Part shown: positions 7,720-15,768 of the stretch, piece after piece
Layout: every line of letters starts with the position of its first letter
How positions within the stretch are numbered: position 1 is the first letter of the stretch
Assembly: GCF_039673065.1 (NCBI RefSeq)
Contig: NZ_JBDJKW010000005.1
Span: 1-64,000, forward strand
Origin: Allobosea sp039673065
Lineage (GTDB): Bacteria > Pseudomonadota > Alphaproteobacteria > Rhizobiales > Beijerinckiaceae
Length of the DNA: 64,000 nucleotides
Reading direction: 5' to 3'
The notes under the pieces: generated by a model
What the model was told of the DNA's origin: nothing
What the model saw: the letters and a program-made list of their open reading frames with translations, nothing else
Databases searched by the model: none
Made by a program: the position numbers and the translations under genes

Positions 7720-8483
7720 TGTTCCGCGACCGCGCCATCCTCGTCACCGGGGCGAGCCGCGGCATCGGCGCCGCGATTGCCACCGCCTTCGCCGCCGAGG
7801 GCGGGCTGGTGATCGTCAACTATCGCGAGCGGGCACAGGCCGCCGAGGCGGTCGTGGAACGCTGCCGCGCGCTCGGCGGGCAGGCGCTCGCCATCGCCGC
7901 CGACGTGACCGTGCCGGAGGAAGTCACGGCGATGGCGGCGCGGATCGCGGAGGAGGTCGGCCGGCTCGACGTGGTGGTGAACAACGCCTTCGCGCCCTAC
8001 CGCTTCGATCCCGAGCGCCGGGCCCGATTCCCCGAGCTGGACTGGGCCGCCTACAATCTGCAGTTCGAGGGTGCGGTGAAGGCGAGCTACACCGTCTGCC
8101 GTGCGATGCTGCCGCTGCTCGGCCGCAGCCCAGACGCCAGCATCGTCAACCTCGCCAGCGATCTCGTGGCGCGCCCGAGCGTGCCCTATCACGACTACAC
8201 CACCGCCAAGGCCGCGCTGATCGGCTTCAGCCGCAACCTCGCCGTCGAGCTGGGGCCGCAGGGCATCCGCGTCAACTGCGTTGCGCCCGGCCTGGTACAG
8301 CCGACCGAAGCCAGCGCCGCGACGCGCGAGGAGGCACGCGAGACGCTGATCGCGCAGACGCCGCTGCGGCGGCTGGCGACGCCGCAGGATGTGGCCGGGC
8401 CGGTGCTGTTTCTGGCCGGGCCATGGAGCGGCTTCGTCACCGGCCAGACGCTCCTGGTCGATGGCGGGCTGGTGATGGCCTGA
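7716..8483 (+). CDS. Short-chain dehydrogenase/reductase (FabG-like)
   Basis: NAD(P)H-dependent oxidoreductase of 255 residues. The cofactor motif TGASRGIG is at 11-18, and the catalytic Ser148, Tyr161 and Lys165 lie in NLASD and DYTTAK. FabG-type annotation is likely, but the context suggests another carbonyl substrate: it is the last gene of the TPP-riboswitch operon, overlapping the binding-protein gene as ATGA. As the only alcohol dehydrogenase-type enzyme there, it could reduce the aldehyde made by the LuxC-like protein to an alcohol. That role is inferred from gene order and known SDR chemistry. Confidence 0.9.
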   Translation: MMFRDRAILVTGASRGIGAAIATAFAAEGGLVIVNYRERAQAAEAVVERCRALGGQALAIAADVTVPEEVTAMAARIAEEVGRLDVVVNNAFAPYRFDPERRARFPELDWAAYNLQFEGAVKASYTVCRAMLPLLGRSPDASIVNLASDLVARPSVPYHDYTTAKAALIGFSRNLAVELGPQGIRVNCVAPGLVQPTEASAATREEARETLIAQTPLRRLATPQDVAGPVLFLAGPWSGFVTGQTLLVDGGLVMA

Positions 8484-8584
8484 GCCGTCCGCCCGCTCCC
8501 CGCGGCGGCACCGCCTCCTTAACCGCGCTCTCGAAAGCCTGTTGACCGCGACCTCGCGTCCCCTGCCCCGGACGTTGTGCACGC

Positions 8585-8638
8585 TTGACAGGCCAATCCC
8601 GGCATGGAACGTTCCAGCCCGCGACTGGAACGATCCAG
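8585..8638 (+). promoter_or_regulatory. Promoter with two palindromic LacI-type operators
   Basis: A consensus -35 box TTGACA lies at 8585-8590. The -10 region expected 16-18 bp downstream falls inside the perfect 12-bp palindrome TGGAACGTTCCA at 8605-8616. A second near-perfect palindrome, CTGGAACGATCCAG, lies at 8625-8638. The two centres are 21 bp apart, close to two helical turns. A palindrome centred on CG is the usual LacI-family operator form, and a LacI-type regulator is encoded in the downstream operon at 11614. The gene start is at 8675 with AAGGAG upstream. Confidence 0.72.
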
Positions 8639-8674
8639 AAGGCCAGTCCGTGGAAGCGCAGTAAGGAGAAGTGC

Positions 8675-9493
8675 ATGGACGATCACAACCCGTCCCGTCG
8701 CGGCGCATTGGGCGCACTGGCGATCGGGACCGCTGCGGCCGCCACCGTCGCCGTGAGTTCCACCGCCGCCCAGGCCAGCACCCCTGAGGAATTCAGCAAG
8801 CGCGGCTCGATCGCGATCGGCGTCGTCTCGGGCGTTCCGCCCTTCGGCATCGTCAACGAGCGCGGCGAGCCCTCGGGCTACGACGTCGACGTCGCCAACC
8901 TGATCGCCAAGTACATGGGCGTGAAGGCCGAGATCACCGCGCTGGCCCCGCCGGCCCGCATTCCCGCGCTGCAGTCGCGCCGCGTCGACCTGCTGGTCGC
9001 CACTCTCGGCCCGACACCCGAGCGCGCCAAGACCATCGTCTTCCCGATGCCCTACAGCGCCTTCCGCCTGTCGATCATGGCGTCGAAGGACCTCGAGGCT
9101 AAGTCGCTGCAGGATCTCGCCGGCAAGCGCGTCGCCGTGCCGCGGGGCAGCCCGCAGGACGCCACGCTGACCCGCCTGGCGATGCCGGGCACCAACATCG
9201 TGCGCTTCGACGACGACGCGATCTGCGCCCAGGCGGTGTTCAGCCGCCAGGTCGAGGCCGCCGCCCTGCCCGACACCACGATCAACGCGATCATCGAGAA
9301 GAACGCCAGCGCCAATGCGGAGCTGAAGTTCGCCTTCGCGCTGCAGCCGAACTCCATGGCCGTGCGCAAGGACCAGATGGAGCTGCATCAGTGGCTCAAC
9401 AACACCATCTGGTTCATGAAGAACTCGGGCGAGCTCGACGAGATCTCGAAGAAGTGGCTCAAGGCCCCGCTGCCGGAGCTGCCGGTCTTCTGA
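8675..9493 (+). CDS. Polar amino acid-type ABC transporter substrate-binding protein
   Basis: Periplasmic receptor of SBP family 3, 272 residues. The N-terminus MDDHNPSRRGALG followed by an Ala-rich hydrophobic stretch looks like a twin-arginine export signal, cleaved around AQAS. The mature part shows the family pattern GSIAIGVVSGVPPFGIVNERGEPSGYDVDVA. The ATG at 8675 has AAGGAG at the right distance. Family members usually bind amino acids, opines or related acids, whereas the enzymes downstream look like sugar and CoA-ester enzymes, so the ligand is open. It is the first gene after the twin LacI-type operators. Confidence 0.93.
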   Translation: MDDHNPSRRGALGALAIGTAAAATVAVSSTAAQASTPEEFSKRGSIAIGVVSGVPPFGIVNERGEPSGYDVDVANLIAKYMGVKAEITALAPPARIPALQSRRVDLLVATLGPTPERAKTIVFPMPYSAFRLSIMASKDLEAKSLQDLAGKRVAVPRGSPQDATLTRLAMPGTNIVRFDDDAICAQAVFSRQVEAAALPDTTINAIIEKNASANAELKFAFALQPNSMAVRKDQMELHQWLNNTIWFMKNSGELDEISKKWLKAPLPELPVF

Positions 9494-9503
9494 CCGGGCT
9501 TCA

Positions 9504-9532
9504 CGGCGCGCCCGCCTGACGCGGGCGCGCCG
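9504..9532 (+). terminator. Strong GC hairpin between receptor and permease genes
   Basis: A perfect 12-bp stem (CGGCGCGCCCGC pairing with GCGGGCGCGCCG) has a 5-nt loop and no T-run after it. In such a place, 10 bp after the binding-protein stop, it more likely slows exonucleases or partly terminates transcription, so that more receptor than permease is made, than ends the operon. Confidence 0.6.
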
Positions 9533-9568
9533 CCTCGTTCCCTTCAAGCCAGCGACATCGTTACCGCC

Positions 9569-10249
9569 ATGCAAAGCCTCGTCTTCGCGGACGTGTGGGC
9601 GCAAGTGGACACGCTTCTCAGCGGCCTGGTGCAAACCGTCTGGATTTCGGCCGTCGCGATCGTGCTCGGCGTCTTCATCGGGATCGCCTGCGCCGTGGCG
9701 CGCAGCGCCGACAGCCGCGTCCTGCGCGCAGCCTCGACCTTCTATGTCGAGAGCATGCGCAACACGCCCTTCATCGTCCAGCTCTTCATCGTCTTCTTCG
9801 GCCTGCCGAGCATGGGTGTGCAGATCACCGCCGTCCAGGCCGGGCTGATCGCGCTGACCCTCAATCTCGGCGCCTATTCCACCGAGATCATCCGTGCCGG
9901 CATCGAGGCGACGCATCGCTCGCAGATCGAGGCGGGCATGGCGCTCGGCCTGACCCGGCGCGACATCCTGCTCCACGTCGTGCTGCTGCCGGCGCTGGAG
10001 AAGGTCTGGCCCGCCCTGTCGAGCCAGTTCGTGCTGACCATGCTGGCCTCCTCGATCCTGTCGCAGATCTCGGTCGAGGAGCTGACCTCGGCCGGCGCGC
10101 TGATCGACAGCCGCACCTATCGCTCGATGGAGGTCTACATCCTGCTGGCCGGCTTCTATCTGGCGCTGACCATGGTGTTCCGCCTCGCCTTCGACCTGGC
10201 CGGACGGGTGCTGTTCCCGCGCCGCCGTGCCGTGGGGGCGCGCCGATGA
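9569..10249 (+). CDS. Polar amino acid-type ABC transporter permease (first)
   Basis: Inner-membrane permease of the HisM/GlnP type, 226 residues. It starts with a long amphipathic segment and a membrane helix (TVWISAVAIVLGVFIGIACA), followed by the family motif VESMRNTPFIVQLFIVFFGLP and the EAA loop EAGMALGLTRRDILLHVVLLPAL. The next permease gene overlaps its stop as ATGA. It should pair with that permease as a heterodimer. Confidence 0.92.
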   Translation: MQSLVFADVWAQVDTLLSGLVQTVWISAVAIVLGVFIGIACAVARSADSRVLRAASTFYVESMRNTPFIVQLFIVFFGLPSMGVQITAVQAGLIALTLNLGAYSTEIIRAGIEATHRSQIEAGMALGLTRRDILLHVVLLPALEKVWPALSSQFVLTMLASSILSQISVEELTSAGALIDSRTYRSMEVYILLAGFYLALTMVFRLAFDLAGRVLFPRRRAVGARR

Positions 10250-10902
10250 TCCGCTCCTTCGGTCCCGCCGAGTTCACCTTCCTGCTCGAAGCCGCGCGCT
10301 GGACGCTGGTCCTCTCGCTCTGCGCCTTCGTCGGCGGCGGCCTGCTCGGCATCGTCGTGGCGCTGATGCGGGTCTCGCGCAACCTCGTCATCCGCAGCAT
10401 CGCCGCGGGCTGGATCAACGTGATCCAGGGCACGCCGGTGCTGATCGTGCTGTTCCTGGTCTTCTACGGCCTGCCCTTCTTCGGCCTGCGCTTCCCGCCG
10501 CTGATCGCGGCCGCGGCCGGCATGACGATCTATGCCAGCGCCTTCCTCGCCGAGATCTGGCGGGGCTGCATCGAGGCCGTTCCGCGCCAGCAATGGGAGG
10601 CTGCGTCCTCCCTGGCGCTGAAGCCGGCGCAGCGCATGATCTACGTCGTGCTGCCCCAGGCCTTCCGGCTCGCCGTGCCGCCGACCGTCGGCTTCATGGT
10701 GCAGATCGTGAAGAACACCTCCGTCGCCTCGATCATCGGCTTCGTCGAGCTGACCCGCGCCGGAACCCTGATGAACAACGTGACCTTCCAGCCCTTCTGG
10801 GTCTTCGGCTCGGTCGCCCTGCTTTACTTCGTCATGTGCTGGCCGCTGAGCGTGATGAGCCAGCGGCTCGAGAGGAGGCTCCATGCCGGTCGTCGTAGCT
10901 AA
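10246..10902 (+). CDS. Polar amino acid-type ABC transporter permease (second)
   Basis: Second HisM/GlnP-type permease, 218 residues, beginning MIRSFGPAEFTFLLEA. It carries INVIQGTPVLIVLFLVFYGLPFFG and the EAA loop WEAASSLALKPAQRMIYVVLPQAF. The ATG overlaps the previous stop, and its 3' end overlaps the ATPase gene by 20 bp. Longer in-frame starts upstream run through the first permease gene and are not needed. Confidence 0.92.
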   Translation: MIRSFGPAEFTFLLEAARWTLVLSLCAFVGGGLLGIVVALMRVSRNLVIRSIAAGWINVIQGTPVLIVLFLVFYGLPFFGLRFPPLIAAAAGMTIYASAFLAEIWRGCIEAVPRQQWEAASSLALKPAQRMIYVVLPQAFRLAVPPTVGFMVQIVKNTSVASIIGFVELTRAGTLMNNVTFQPFWVFGSVALLYFVMCWPLSVMSQRLERRLHAGRRS

Positions 10903-11611
10903 GGACGTTCGCAAGTCCTTCGGATCGCTCAAGGTTCTCGATGGCGTCTCGCTAAGCGTCAACGAAGGCGAGCTCATCGCCGTCATCGGCCGCTCGGGCT
11001 CGGGCAAGAGCACCTTCCTGCGCTGCCTGAACGGGCTGGAGACGCCTGATTCCGGCAAAATCAGCGTGGCCGACCACGAACTCGCCCCCGGCGAGGACGC
11101 TCTGCGCGCGCTGCGCCAGGACGTCGGCATGGTGTTCCAGTCCTACAACCTGTTCCCTCACCTGACGGTCGGCGCCAATATCGAGCTGGCGCCGCGGCTG
11201 GTGAAGAAGATCAGCCGGGCGGAAGCCGCCGACATCGCCCGCTCCGTGCTGGCGGAGGTCGGGCTGGCGGATAAGTACGAGTCCTATCCGGAGCAGCTCT
11301 CCGGCGGGCAGCAGCAGCGCGTCGCCATCGCCCGCTCGCTGGCGATGCGGCCCAAGGTCATGCTGTTCGACGAGGTGACCTCGGCGCTCGATCCCGAGCT
11401 GACCGGCGAGGTGCTGAAGGTGATGGAGGGGCTGTCGCGCTCCGGCATGACCATGCTGCTCGTCACCCACGAGATGGCCTTCGCCCGCAAGGCCGCCAGC
11501 CGCGTCGTCTACTTCCACCAGGGCCGCATCCACGAGCAGGGGCCGCCGGAGGAGTTCTTCGGCGCGCCGAAGACGCCCGAGCTGCAGCAGTTCCTCGGGG
11601 CCGTCCTCTAG
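10883..11611 (+). CDS. Polar amino acid-type ABC transporter ATP-binding protein
   Basis: GlnQ/HisP-type ATPase, 242 residues. Visible motifs are Walker A GRSGSGKST, the Q-loop GMVFQSYNLFPHLTV, the signature LSGGQQQR, Walker B VMLFDEVTSALDPE and the switch VTHEMAFA. The combination FDEVTSALDPEL is characteristic of amino acid importers. The regulator gene follows after two bases. Confidence 0.95.
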   Translation: MPVVVAKDVRKSFGSLKVLDGVSLSVNEGELIAVIGRSGSGKSTFLRCLNGLETPDSGKISVADHELAPGEDALRALRQDVGMVFQSYNLFPHLTVGANIELAPRLVKKISRAEAADIARSVLAEVGLADKYESYPEQLSGGQQQRVAIARSLAMRPKVMLFDEVTSALDPELTGEVLKVMEGLSRSGMTMLLVTHEMAFARKAASRVVYFHQGRIHEQGPPEEFFGAPKTPELQQFLGAVL

Positions 11612-11613
11612 CC

Positions 11614-12636
11614 ATGCCGCGGCCGACGCTGATCGAGGTGGCGGAGCTGGCGGGCGTGTCGAAATCGACCGCCTCGCTGGCCCTGCGCGGCGCGGCCGTC
11701 TCGGCGGACGCCCGTGTGCGCGTACAGCGCGCCGCCTCCCAGCTCGGCTATGTCTACGACCGGGCGGCCGCCGCCATGCGCGGCGCCCGCTCGGGCACGA
11801 TCGGCCTGATCGTCTTCGACCTCGCCAACCCGTTCTATTCGGAGCTCGCCGCCGGCGTCTCCGAGAGCCTAGAGGCTGAGGGTGCCCTCGTCCTGATCGC
11901 CGATACGCGCGAGGATACCCGGCGCCAGTCGCGCTTCCTCACCCGGATGCGCGAGCAGCGGCTCGACGGGCTGATCCTCTGCCCGGCCACCGGCAGCGAC
12001 GGCGCCGAATTGCGGGCGCAGATTCCCGAGGACCTGCCGCTCGTCCAGGCGCTGCGCCATGTCGACGGGCTGACCTCGGATTACTCCGGCGCCGAGAACG
12101 CGGCGGGCACCTACGCCGCCGGCCGCCATCTCATCGAGCTCGGCCATCGCCGCATCGCCTTCGCCGGTTCCAGCGACGCGACCTCCGTGCAGCGCGAGCG
12201 CTTCGCCGGCCTGGCGCAGGCCACGGCCGAAGCCGGGCTCGGCGCGCCGCCGGTGCTGCATTGCGAGCCGACGCTCGCCGGCGGCATCGCCGCGGCAGAA
12301 GCGGCGCTCGCCGCGCCGCAGCGGCCGACCGCGCTGGTCTGCTTCAACGATCTCGTCGCCATCGGGGTGACGCTCGCCCTCGCCCAGCACGGGCTCACCC
12401 CGGGCAAGGACCTCTCCGTCGTCGGCTTCGACGACATCATGGAGGCCGCTTTGCGCACGCCCGCGCTGACCACGGTCGCGATCGAGCCGCGGCAGCTCGG
12501 CCGCCGTGCCGCGGAACTCGTGCTCCAGCGCCTCGATTCCCCCGGCGGCGCGCCCCGCTCCTCCTCGCAGCCCGCACGCCTCGTGGTGCGGCAGACCAGC
12601 TGCGCTCCCCCCAGCAACGGACATGGACATGTCTAA
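11614..12636 (+). CDS. LacI-family transcriptional regulator
   Basis: A 340-residue repressor-type regulator. The N-terminal LacI helix-turn-helix is PTLIEVAELAGVSKSTASLAL, with a following hinge-helix region (RVQRAASQLGYV). The periplasmic-binding-like sensor domain begins at IGLIVFDLANPFYSELAAGV, and PTALVCFNDLVAIGV and LSVVGFDDI are further family signatures. The gene lies inside the operon it probably controls: palindromes centred on CG sit at the operon promoter (8605-8638) and in the next gene (12956-12967). The inducer is unknown. Its 3' end overlaps the CoA-transferase gene by 14 bp. Confidence 0.94.
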   Translation: MPRPTLIEVAELAGVSKSTASLALRGAAVSADARVRVQRAASQLGYVYDRAAAAMRGARSGTIGLIVFDLANPFYSELAAGVSESLEAEGALVLIADTREDTRRQSRFLTRMREQRLDGLILCPATGSDGAELRAQIPEDLPLVQALRHVDGLTSDYSGAENAAGTYAAGRHLIELGHRRIAFAGSSDATSVQRERFAGLAQATAEAGLGAPPVLHCEPTLAGGIAAAEAALAAPQRPTALVCFNDLVAIGVTLALAQHGLTPGKDLSVVGFDDIMEAALRTPALTTVAIEPRQLGRRAAELVLQRLDSPGGAPRSSSQPARLVVRQTSCAPPSNGHGHV

Positions 12637-14218
12637 GCCCGTCATCACCGCCGCCGAAGCGGCCCGCCTGATCCCGGACGACGCCGTCGTCACGGTCTCC
12701 TCCTCCTCGGCGCTGAACTGTCCCGACGCGGTGCTGCGCGCCATCGGCGAGCGCTTCGACGCGGAGGGCCACCCGCGCAACCTGACGACACTGCATCCGA
12801 TCGCCGCCGGCGACATGTACGGCGTGGTCGGCATCGACCATCTCGCCAAGCCCGGACTGCTGTCGGCGATCCTGGCCGGGTCCTACCCGTCCGGCCCATC
12901 CTCGCTGCCCTCGCCGCGGATCTGGTCGATGATCGGCGACAATCAGGTCGCGGCCTGGAACGTTCCATCCGGCATTCTATTCGACATGCACCGCGATGTG
13001 GCGGCCCGCCGCGCCGGCGTGCTCACCAAGGTCGGGCTCGACACCTTCGCCGATCCGCGCCGGCAGGGCTGCGCCATGAACGACGCCGCCCGCGCCAAGG
13101 CGCCTGTGGTCCGGCTGGTGGAGTTCGACGGCGAGGAGTGGCTGCACTTCCCCAATATCGTGCCGCAGGTCGCGATCATCCGCGGCACCTCGGCCGACGA
13201 GCGCGGCAATATCAGCATGGAGCACGAGGGCGCCCCGCTGGGCGCGCTCGACCAGGCGATCGCCGTGCGCAACCATGGCGGCATCGTCATCGCGCAGGTG
13301 AAGCGCGCCGTGGCCGAGGGCTCGATCCCGACCCGGCAGGTCGTGGTGCCCGGCCATCTCGTCGACTATGTCGTGGTCGATCCCGAGCAGCGCCAGACCA
13401 CCGAGATCGTCTACGACCCGGCGATCAGCGGCGAGATCCGCCTGCCGATGTCGGCCTTCGAGACCCCGGAATTCGGCGTCGAGACCGTGATCGCGCGCCG
13501 CGCCGCGCTGGCCTTGCGCGACGGCTGGGCGGTCAATCTCGGCTTCGGCGTCTCGGCGCTGGTGCCGCGCGTGCTGCTGGCCGAGGGCCAGGCCGGCAAG
13601 GTCACCTGGGCGATCGAGCAGGGCGCGGTCGGCGGCATGCCGCTCACCGGCTTCGCCTTCGGCTGCGCCGCCAATGCCGACGCGATCCTGCCCTCGCCGC
13701 AGCAGTTCACCTATTTCCAGGGCGGCGGCTTCGACTGCGCGCTGCTCTCCTTCCTGCAGGTCTCGGCGGCGGGCGACGTCAACGTCTCGCGCCTGGCGGC
13801 CAGGCCCTATCTGACGGCCGGCGCCGGCGGCTTCGTCGACATCACCGCCCATGCCAGGCGCGTGATCTTCAGCGGCACCTTCACCACCGGCGGGCTCGAC
13901 GTCGCCATCGGCGATGGCGGTTTGACGATCCGGCGCGAGGGCAAGCTGCGCAAATTCGTGCCCGAGGCCGAGCACGTCACCTTCAGCGGCCGCCGCAGCC
14001 GCAGCGTCGGCACCGAGGTACTCTACGTCACCGAGCGCTGCGTGCTGCGCCTCGGCGATGAAGGGCCAGAGGTGATCGAGATCGCCAAGGGCGTCGACCT
14101 GCAGCGCGACGTGCTCGGCCAGGCCGAGATCGCGCTCAAGGTCTCGCCCGATCTCAAGCCGATGGATCCCCGCCTGTTCGACCCCGCCCCGATGGGCCTC
14201 GTGCTCGGAGACCGCTGA
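12623..14218 (+). CDS. Acyl-CoA:carboxylate CoA-transferase (family I, Pct/YdiF-like)
   Basis: Single-chain CoA-transferase of 531 residues joining the alpha and beta halves, as in propionate CoA-transferase and YdiF. The alpha half contains IPDDAVVTVSSSS and, after a variable stretch, EGSIPTRQVVVPGHLVDYVVV. The beta half carries the catalytic Glu332 in AIEQGAVGGMPL, the residue that forms the glutamyl-CoA intermediate. It starts at ATG 12623 (a second ATG is at 12629) inside the regulator gene's end. It probably activates a carboxylate of this operon's pathway using acetyl-CoA or a similar donor. A copy of the palindrome TGGAACGTTCCA lies within it. Confidence 0.92.
   Translation: MDMSKPVITAAEAARLIPDDAVVTVSSSSALNCPDAVLRAIGERFDAEGHPRNLTTLHPIAAGDMYGVVGIDHLAKPGLLSAILAGSYPSGPSSLPSPRIWSMIGDNQVAAWNVPSGILFDMHRDVAARRAGVLTKVGLDTFADPRRQGCAMNDAARAKAPVVRLVEFDGEEWLHFPNIVPQVAIIRGTSADERGNISMEHEGAPLGALDQAIAVRNHGGIVIAQVKRAVAEGSIPTRQVVVPGHLVDYVVVDPEQRQTTEIVYDPAISGEIRLPMSAFETPEFGVETVIARRAALALRDGWAVNLGFGVSALVPRVLLAEGQAGKVTWAIEQGAVGGMPLTGFAFGCAANADAILPSPQQFTYFQGGGFDCALLSFLQVSAAGDVNVSRLAARPYLTAGAGGFVDITAHARRVIFSGTFTTGGLDVAIGDGGLTIRREGKLRKFVPEAEHVTFSGRRSRSVGTEVLYVTERCVLRLGDEGPEVIEIAKGVDLQRDVLGQAEIALKVSPDLKPMDPRLFDPAPMGLVLGDR
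12956..12967 (+). promoter_or_regulatory. Intragenic copy of the LacI-type operator palindrome
   Basis: TGGAACGTTCCA occurs here exactly as at 8605-8616, about 330 bp into the CoA-transferase gene, where it encodes Trp-Asn-Val-Pro in frame. An exact 12-mer in 64 kb is unlikely by chance but not impossible. Intragenic auxiliary operators are known from lac O2 in lacZ. Confidence 0.5.
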
Positions 14219-14991
14219 TGACCGAGGAACTCGCCTTCGAGACCGACGGCCCGATCGCCCGCATCACCCTGCGGCGCCCGGCCAAGCTCAACGCGCTGAC
14301 GCCGGCGATGCTGTCGGCGCTCGTCGCCGCCTGCGACGCGATCGATACGGACCCGGCGATCCGCTGCGCCCTGCTACTGGCCGAGGGCAAGGCCTTCTGC
14401 GCCGGTGCCGACATCAACGCCTGGTCCGGGCTGAGCCCGGTCGAGATGTGGCAGCGCTGGATCGTGCCCGGCCACTCCGCCTTCGGGCGGCTCGCCGCCT
14501 TGCGCGTGCCGAGCATCGCGGTGGTCGAGGGCCCCTGCTTCGGCGGCGGGCTCGAACTCGCCCTGTGCTGCGACATGCGCTTCGCCTCGCAGGCAGCGAA
14601 CTTCTCCATGCCCGAGGTCTCGATCGGCACCCTGCCCGGCTGGGGCGGCACCGGCCGGCTACCGCGGGCCGTCGGCCTGCCGCGCGCCCGCCAGATGATC
14701 TTCTCGGGCGAGCGGGTCGAGGCGACCCGCGCCGAGCAATGGGGCCTGGTCAACGGCGTCTTCGACGGTGACGGCGCCCGCGCCGAGGCCGAGCGCCTCG
14801 CCGCGCTGATCGCCTCGCGCGCGCCGGTCGCGGTCGCGGCGGCGAAGCTCGCGCTCGCCGCGCAGGAGAACGATGCGCCGATGCGCGCGCTGGAAGCGCT
14901 GGGCGGCGCGATCGCCTCGGCCAGCGCCGATGCGCGCGAGGGCCTCGCCTCCTTCCGCGAGAAGCGCCCGCCGGTCTGGCAGGGGCGCTGA
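14218..14991 (+). CDS. Enoyl-CoA hydratase/isomerase (crotonase) family protein
   Basis: Crotonase-fold enzyme of 257 residues acting on an acyl-CoA. The oxyanion-hole segments GKAFCAGADINAW and GPCFGGGLELAL are intact. MPEVSIGTLPGWGGTGRLPR retains the first catalytic glutamate of enoyl-CoA hydratase (MPEV). The position of the second catalytic glutamate appears to be Gln in RARQMIFSG. Ordinary hydration of a crotonyl-type substrate is therefore not assured; isomerase, hydrolase or lyase activity is possible. The start ATG overlaps the CoA-transferase stop (TGATG). Confidence 0.9.
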   Translation: MTEELAFETDGPIARITLRRPAKLNALTPAMLSALVAACDAIDTDPAIRCALLLAEGKAFCAGADINAWSGLSPVEMWQRWIVPGHSAFGRLAALRVPSIAVVEGPCFGGGLELALCCDMRFASQAANFSMPEVSIGTLPGWGGTGRLPRAVGLPRARQMIFSGERVEATRAEQWGLVNGVFDGDGARAEAERLAALIASRAPVAVAAAKLALAAQENDAPMRALEALGGAIASASADAREGLASFREKRPPVWQGR

Positions 14992-14994
14992 GCC

Positions 14995-15750
14995 GTGCCG
15001 GTCGCCAGCGTCACCGGCGCGGGCCGCGGCATCGGCCGCGCCATCGCGCTCGCGCTCGCCGGGGTGGGCTTCGACCTCGTCCTCAACGATCTCGGCGAGG
15101 ATGCGCTGGCCGAGACCGCGGCCGGCGTCGCCGCGCTCGGCCGCCGGCACGCGCTGGTGGCGGGCGACATCGCGACCGACGCCGCCGCGATCGGCGAGCG
15201 TCTCGCCACCGCGCTCGGGCCGCTGGCCTGCCATGTCAACAATGCCGGCGTGCCGATGTGCCAGCGCGGCGACCTGCTGGAGGGCAGCGCTGAGGAGTTC
15301 GACCATGTCCTCGGCGTCAACCTGCGCGGCACCTTCCTGCTGACCCAGGCGGTGGCGCGGCGCATGGCGGCGGAGACGGCGCCCGAGGGCGGCTATCGCT
15401 CGATCATCAGCGTGACCTCCGCCAGCGCCGTCACCGTCTCGCCCGAGCGCGGCGCCTACTGCATGTCGAAGGCCGGCGCCTCGATGATGGTGAAGCTCTT
15501 CGCCATGCGCCTCGCCGAGCACGGCATCATGTGCCACGAGATCCGCCCCGGCGTGATCCGCACGCCGATGACCGCGCCCGTCACCGCCCGCTACGACGCG
15601 ATGATCGCCGGCGGGCTGACGCCGATCGCCCGCTGGGGCGAGGCCGAGGACGTCGCCCGCACCATCGCCGGCCTCGCGGCCGGCGCCATGCCCTTCACCA
15701 CCGGCGACGCCTTCCACGTCGACGGCGGGCTCCATCTCCACCGTCTCTAG
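14995..15750 (+). CDS. Short-chain dehydrogenase/reductase
   Basis: SDR of 251 residues with TGAGRGIG at 7-14, NNAG at 82-85, the serine-rich segment ISVTSASA (Ser142/144) and catalytic Tyr155 and Lys159 in AYCMSKA. It starts at a GTG three bases after the crotonase stop. In this operon it could oxidise a hydroxyacyl or sugar-type alcohol. Classical SDR motifs do not define the substrate. Confidence 0.9.
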   Translation: MPVASVTGAGRGIGRAIALALAGVGFDLVLNDLGEDALAETAAGVAALGRRHALVAGDIATDAAAIGERLATALGPLACHVNNAGVPMCQRGDLLEGSAEEFDHVLGVNLRGTFLLTQAVARRMAAETAPEGGYRSIISVTSASAVTVSPERGAYCMSKAGASMMVKLFAMRLAEHGIMCHEIRPGVIRTPMTAPVTARYDAMIAGGLTPIARWGEAEDVARTIAGLAAGAMPFTTGDAFHVDGGLHLHRL

Positions 15751-15768
15751 CCGCCGTCGAGGTCTGCC

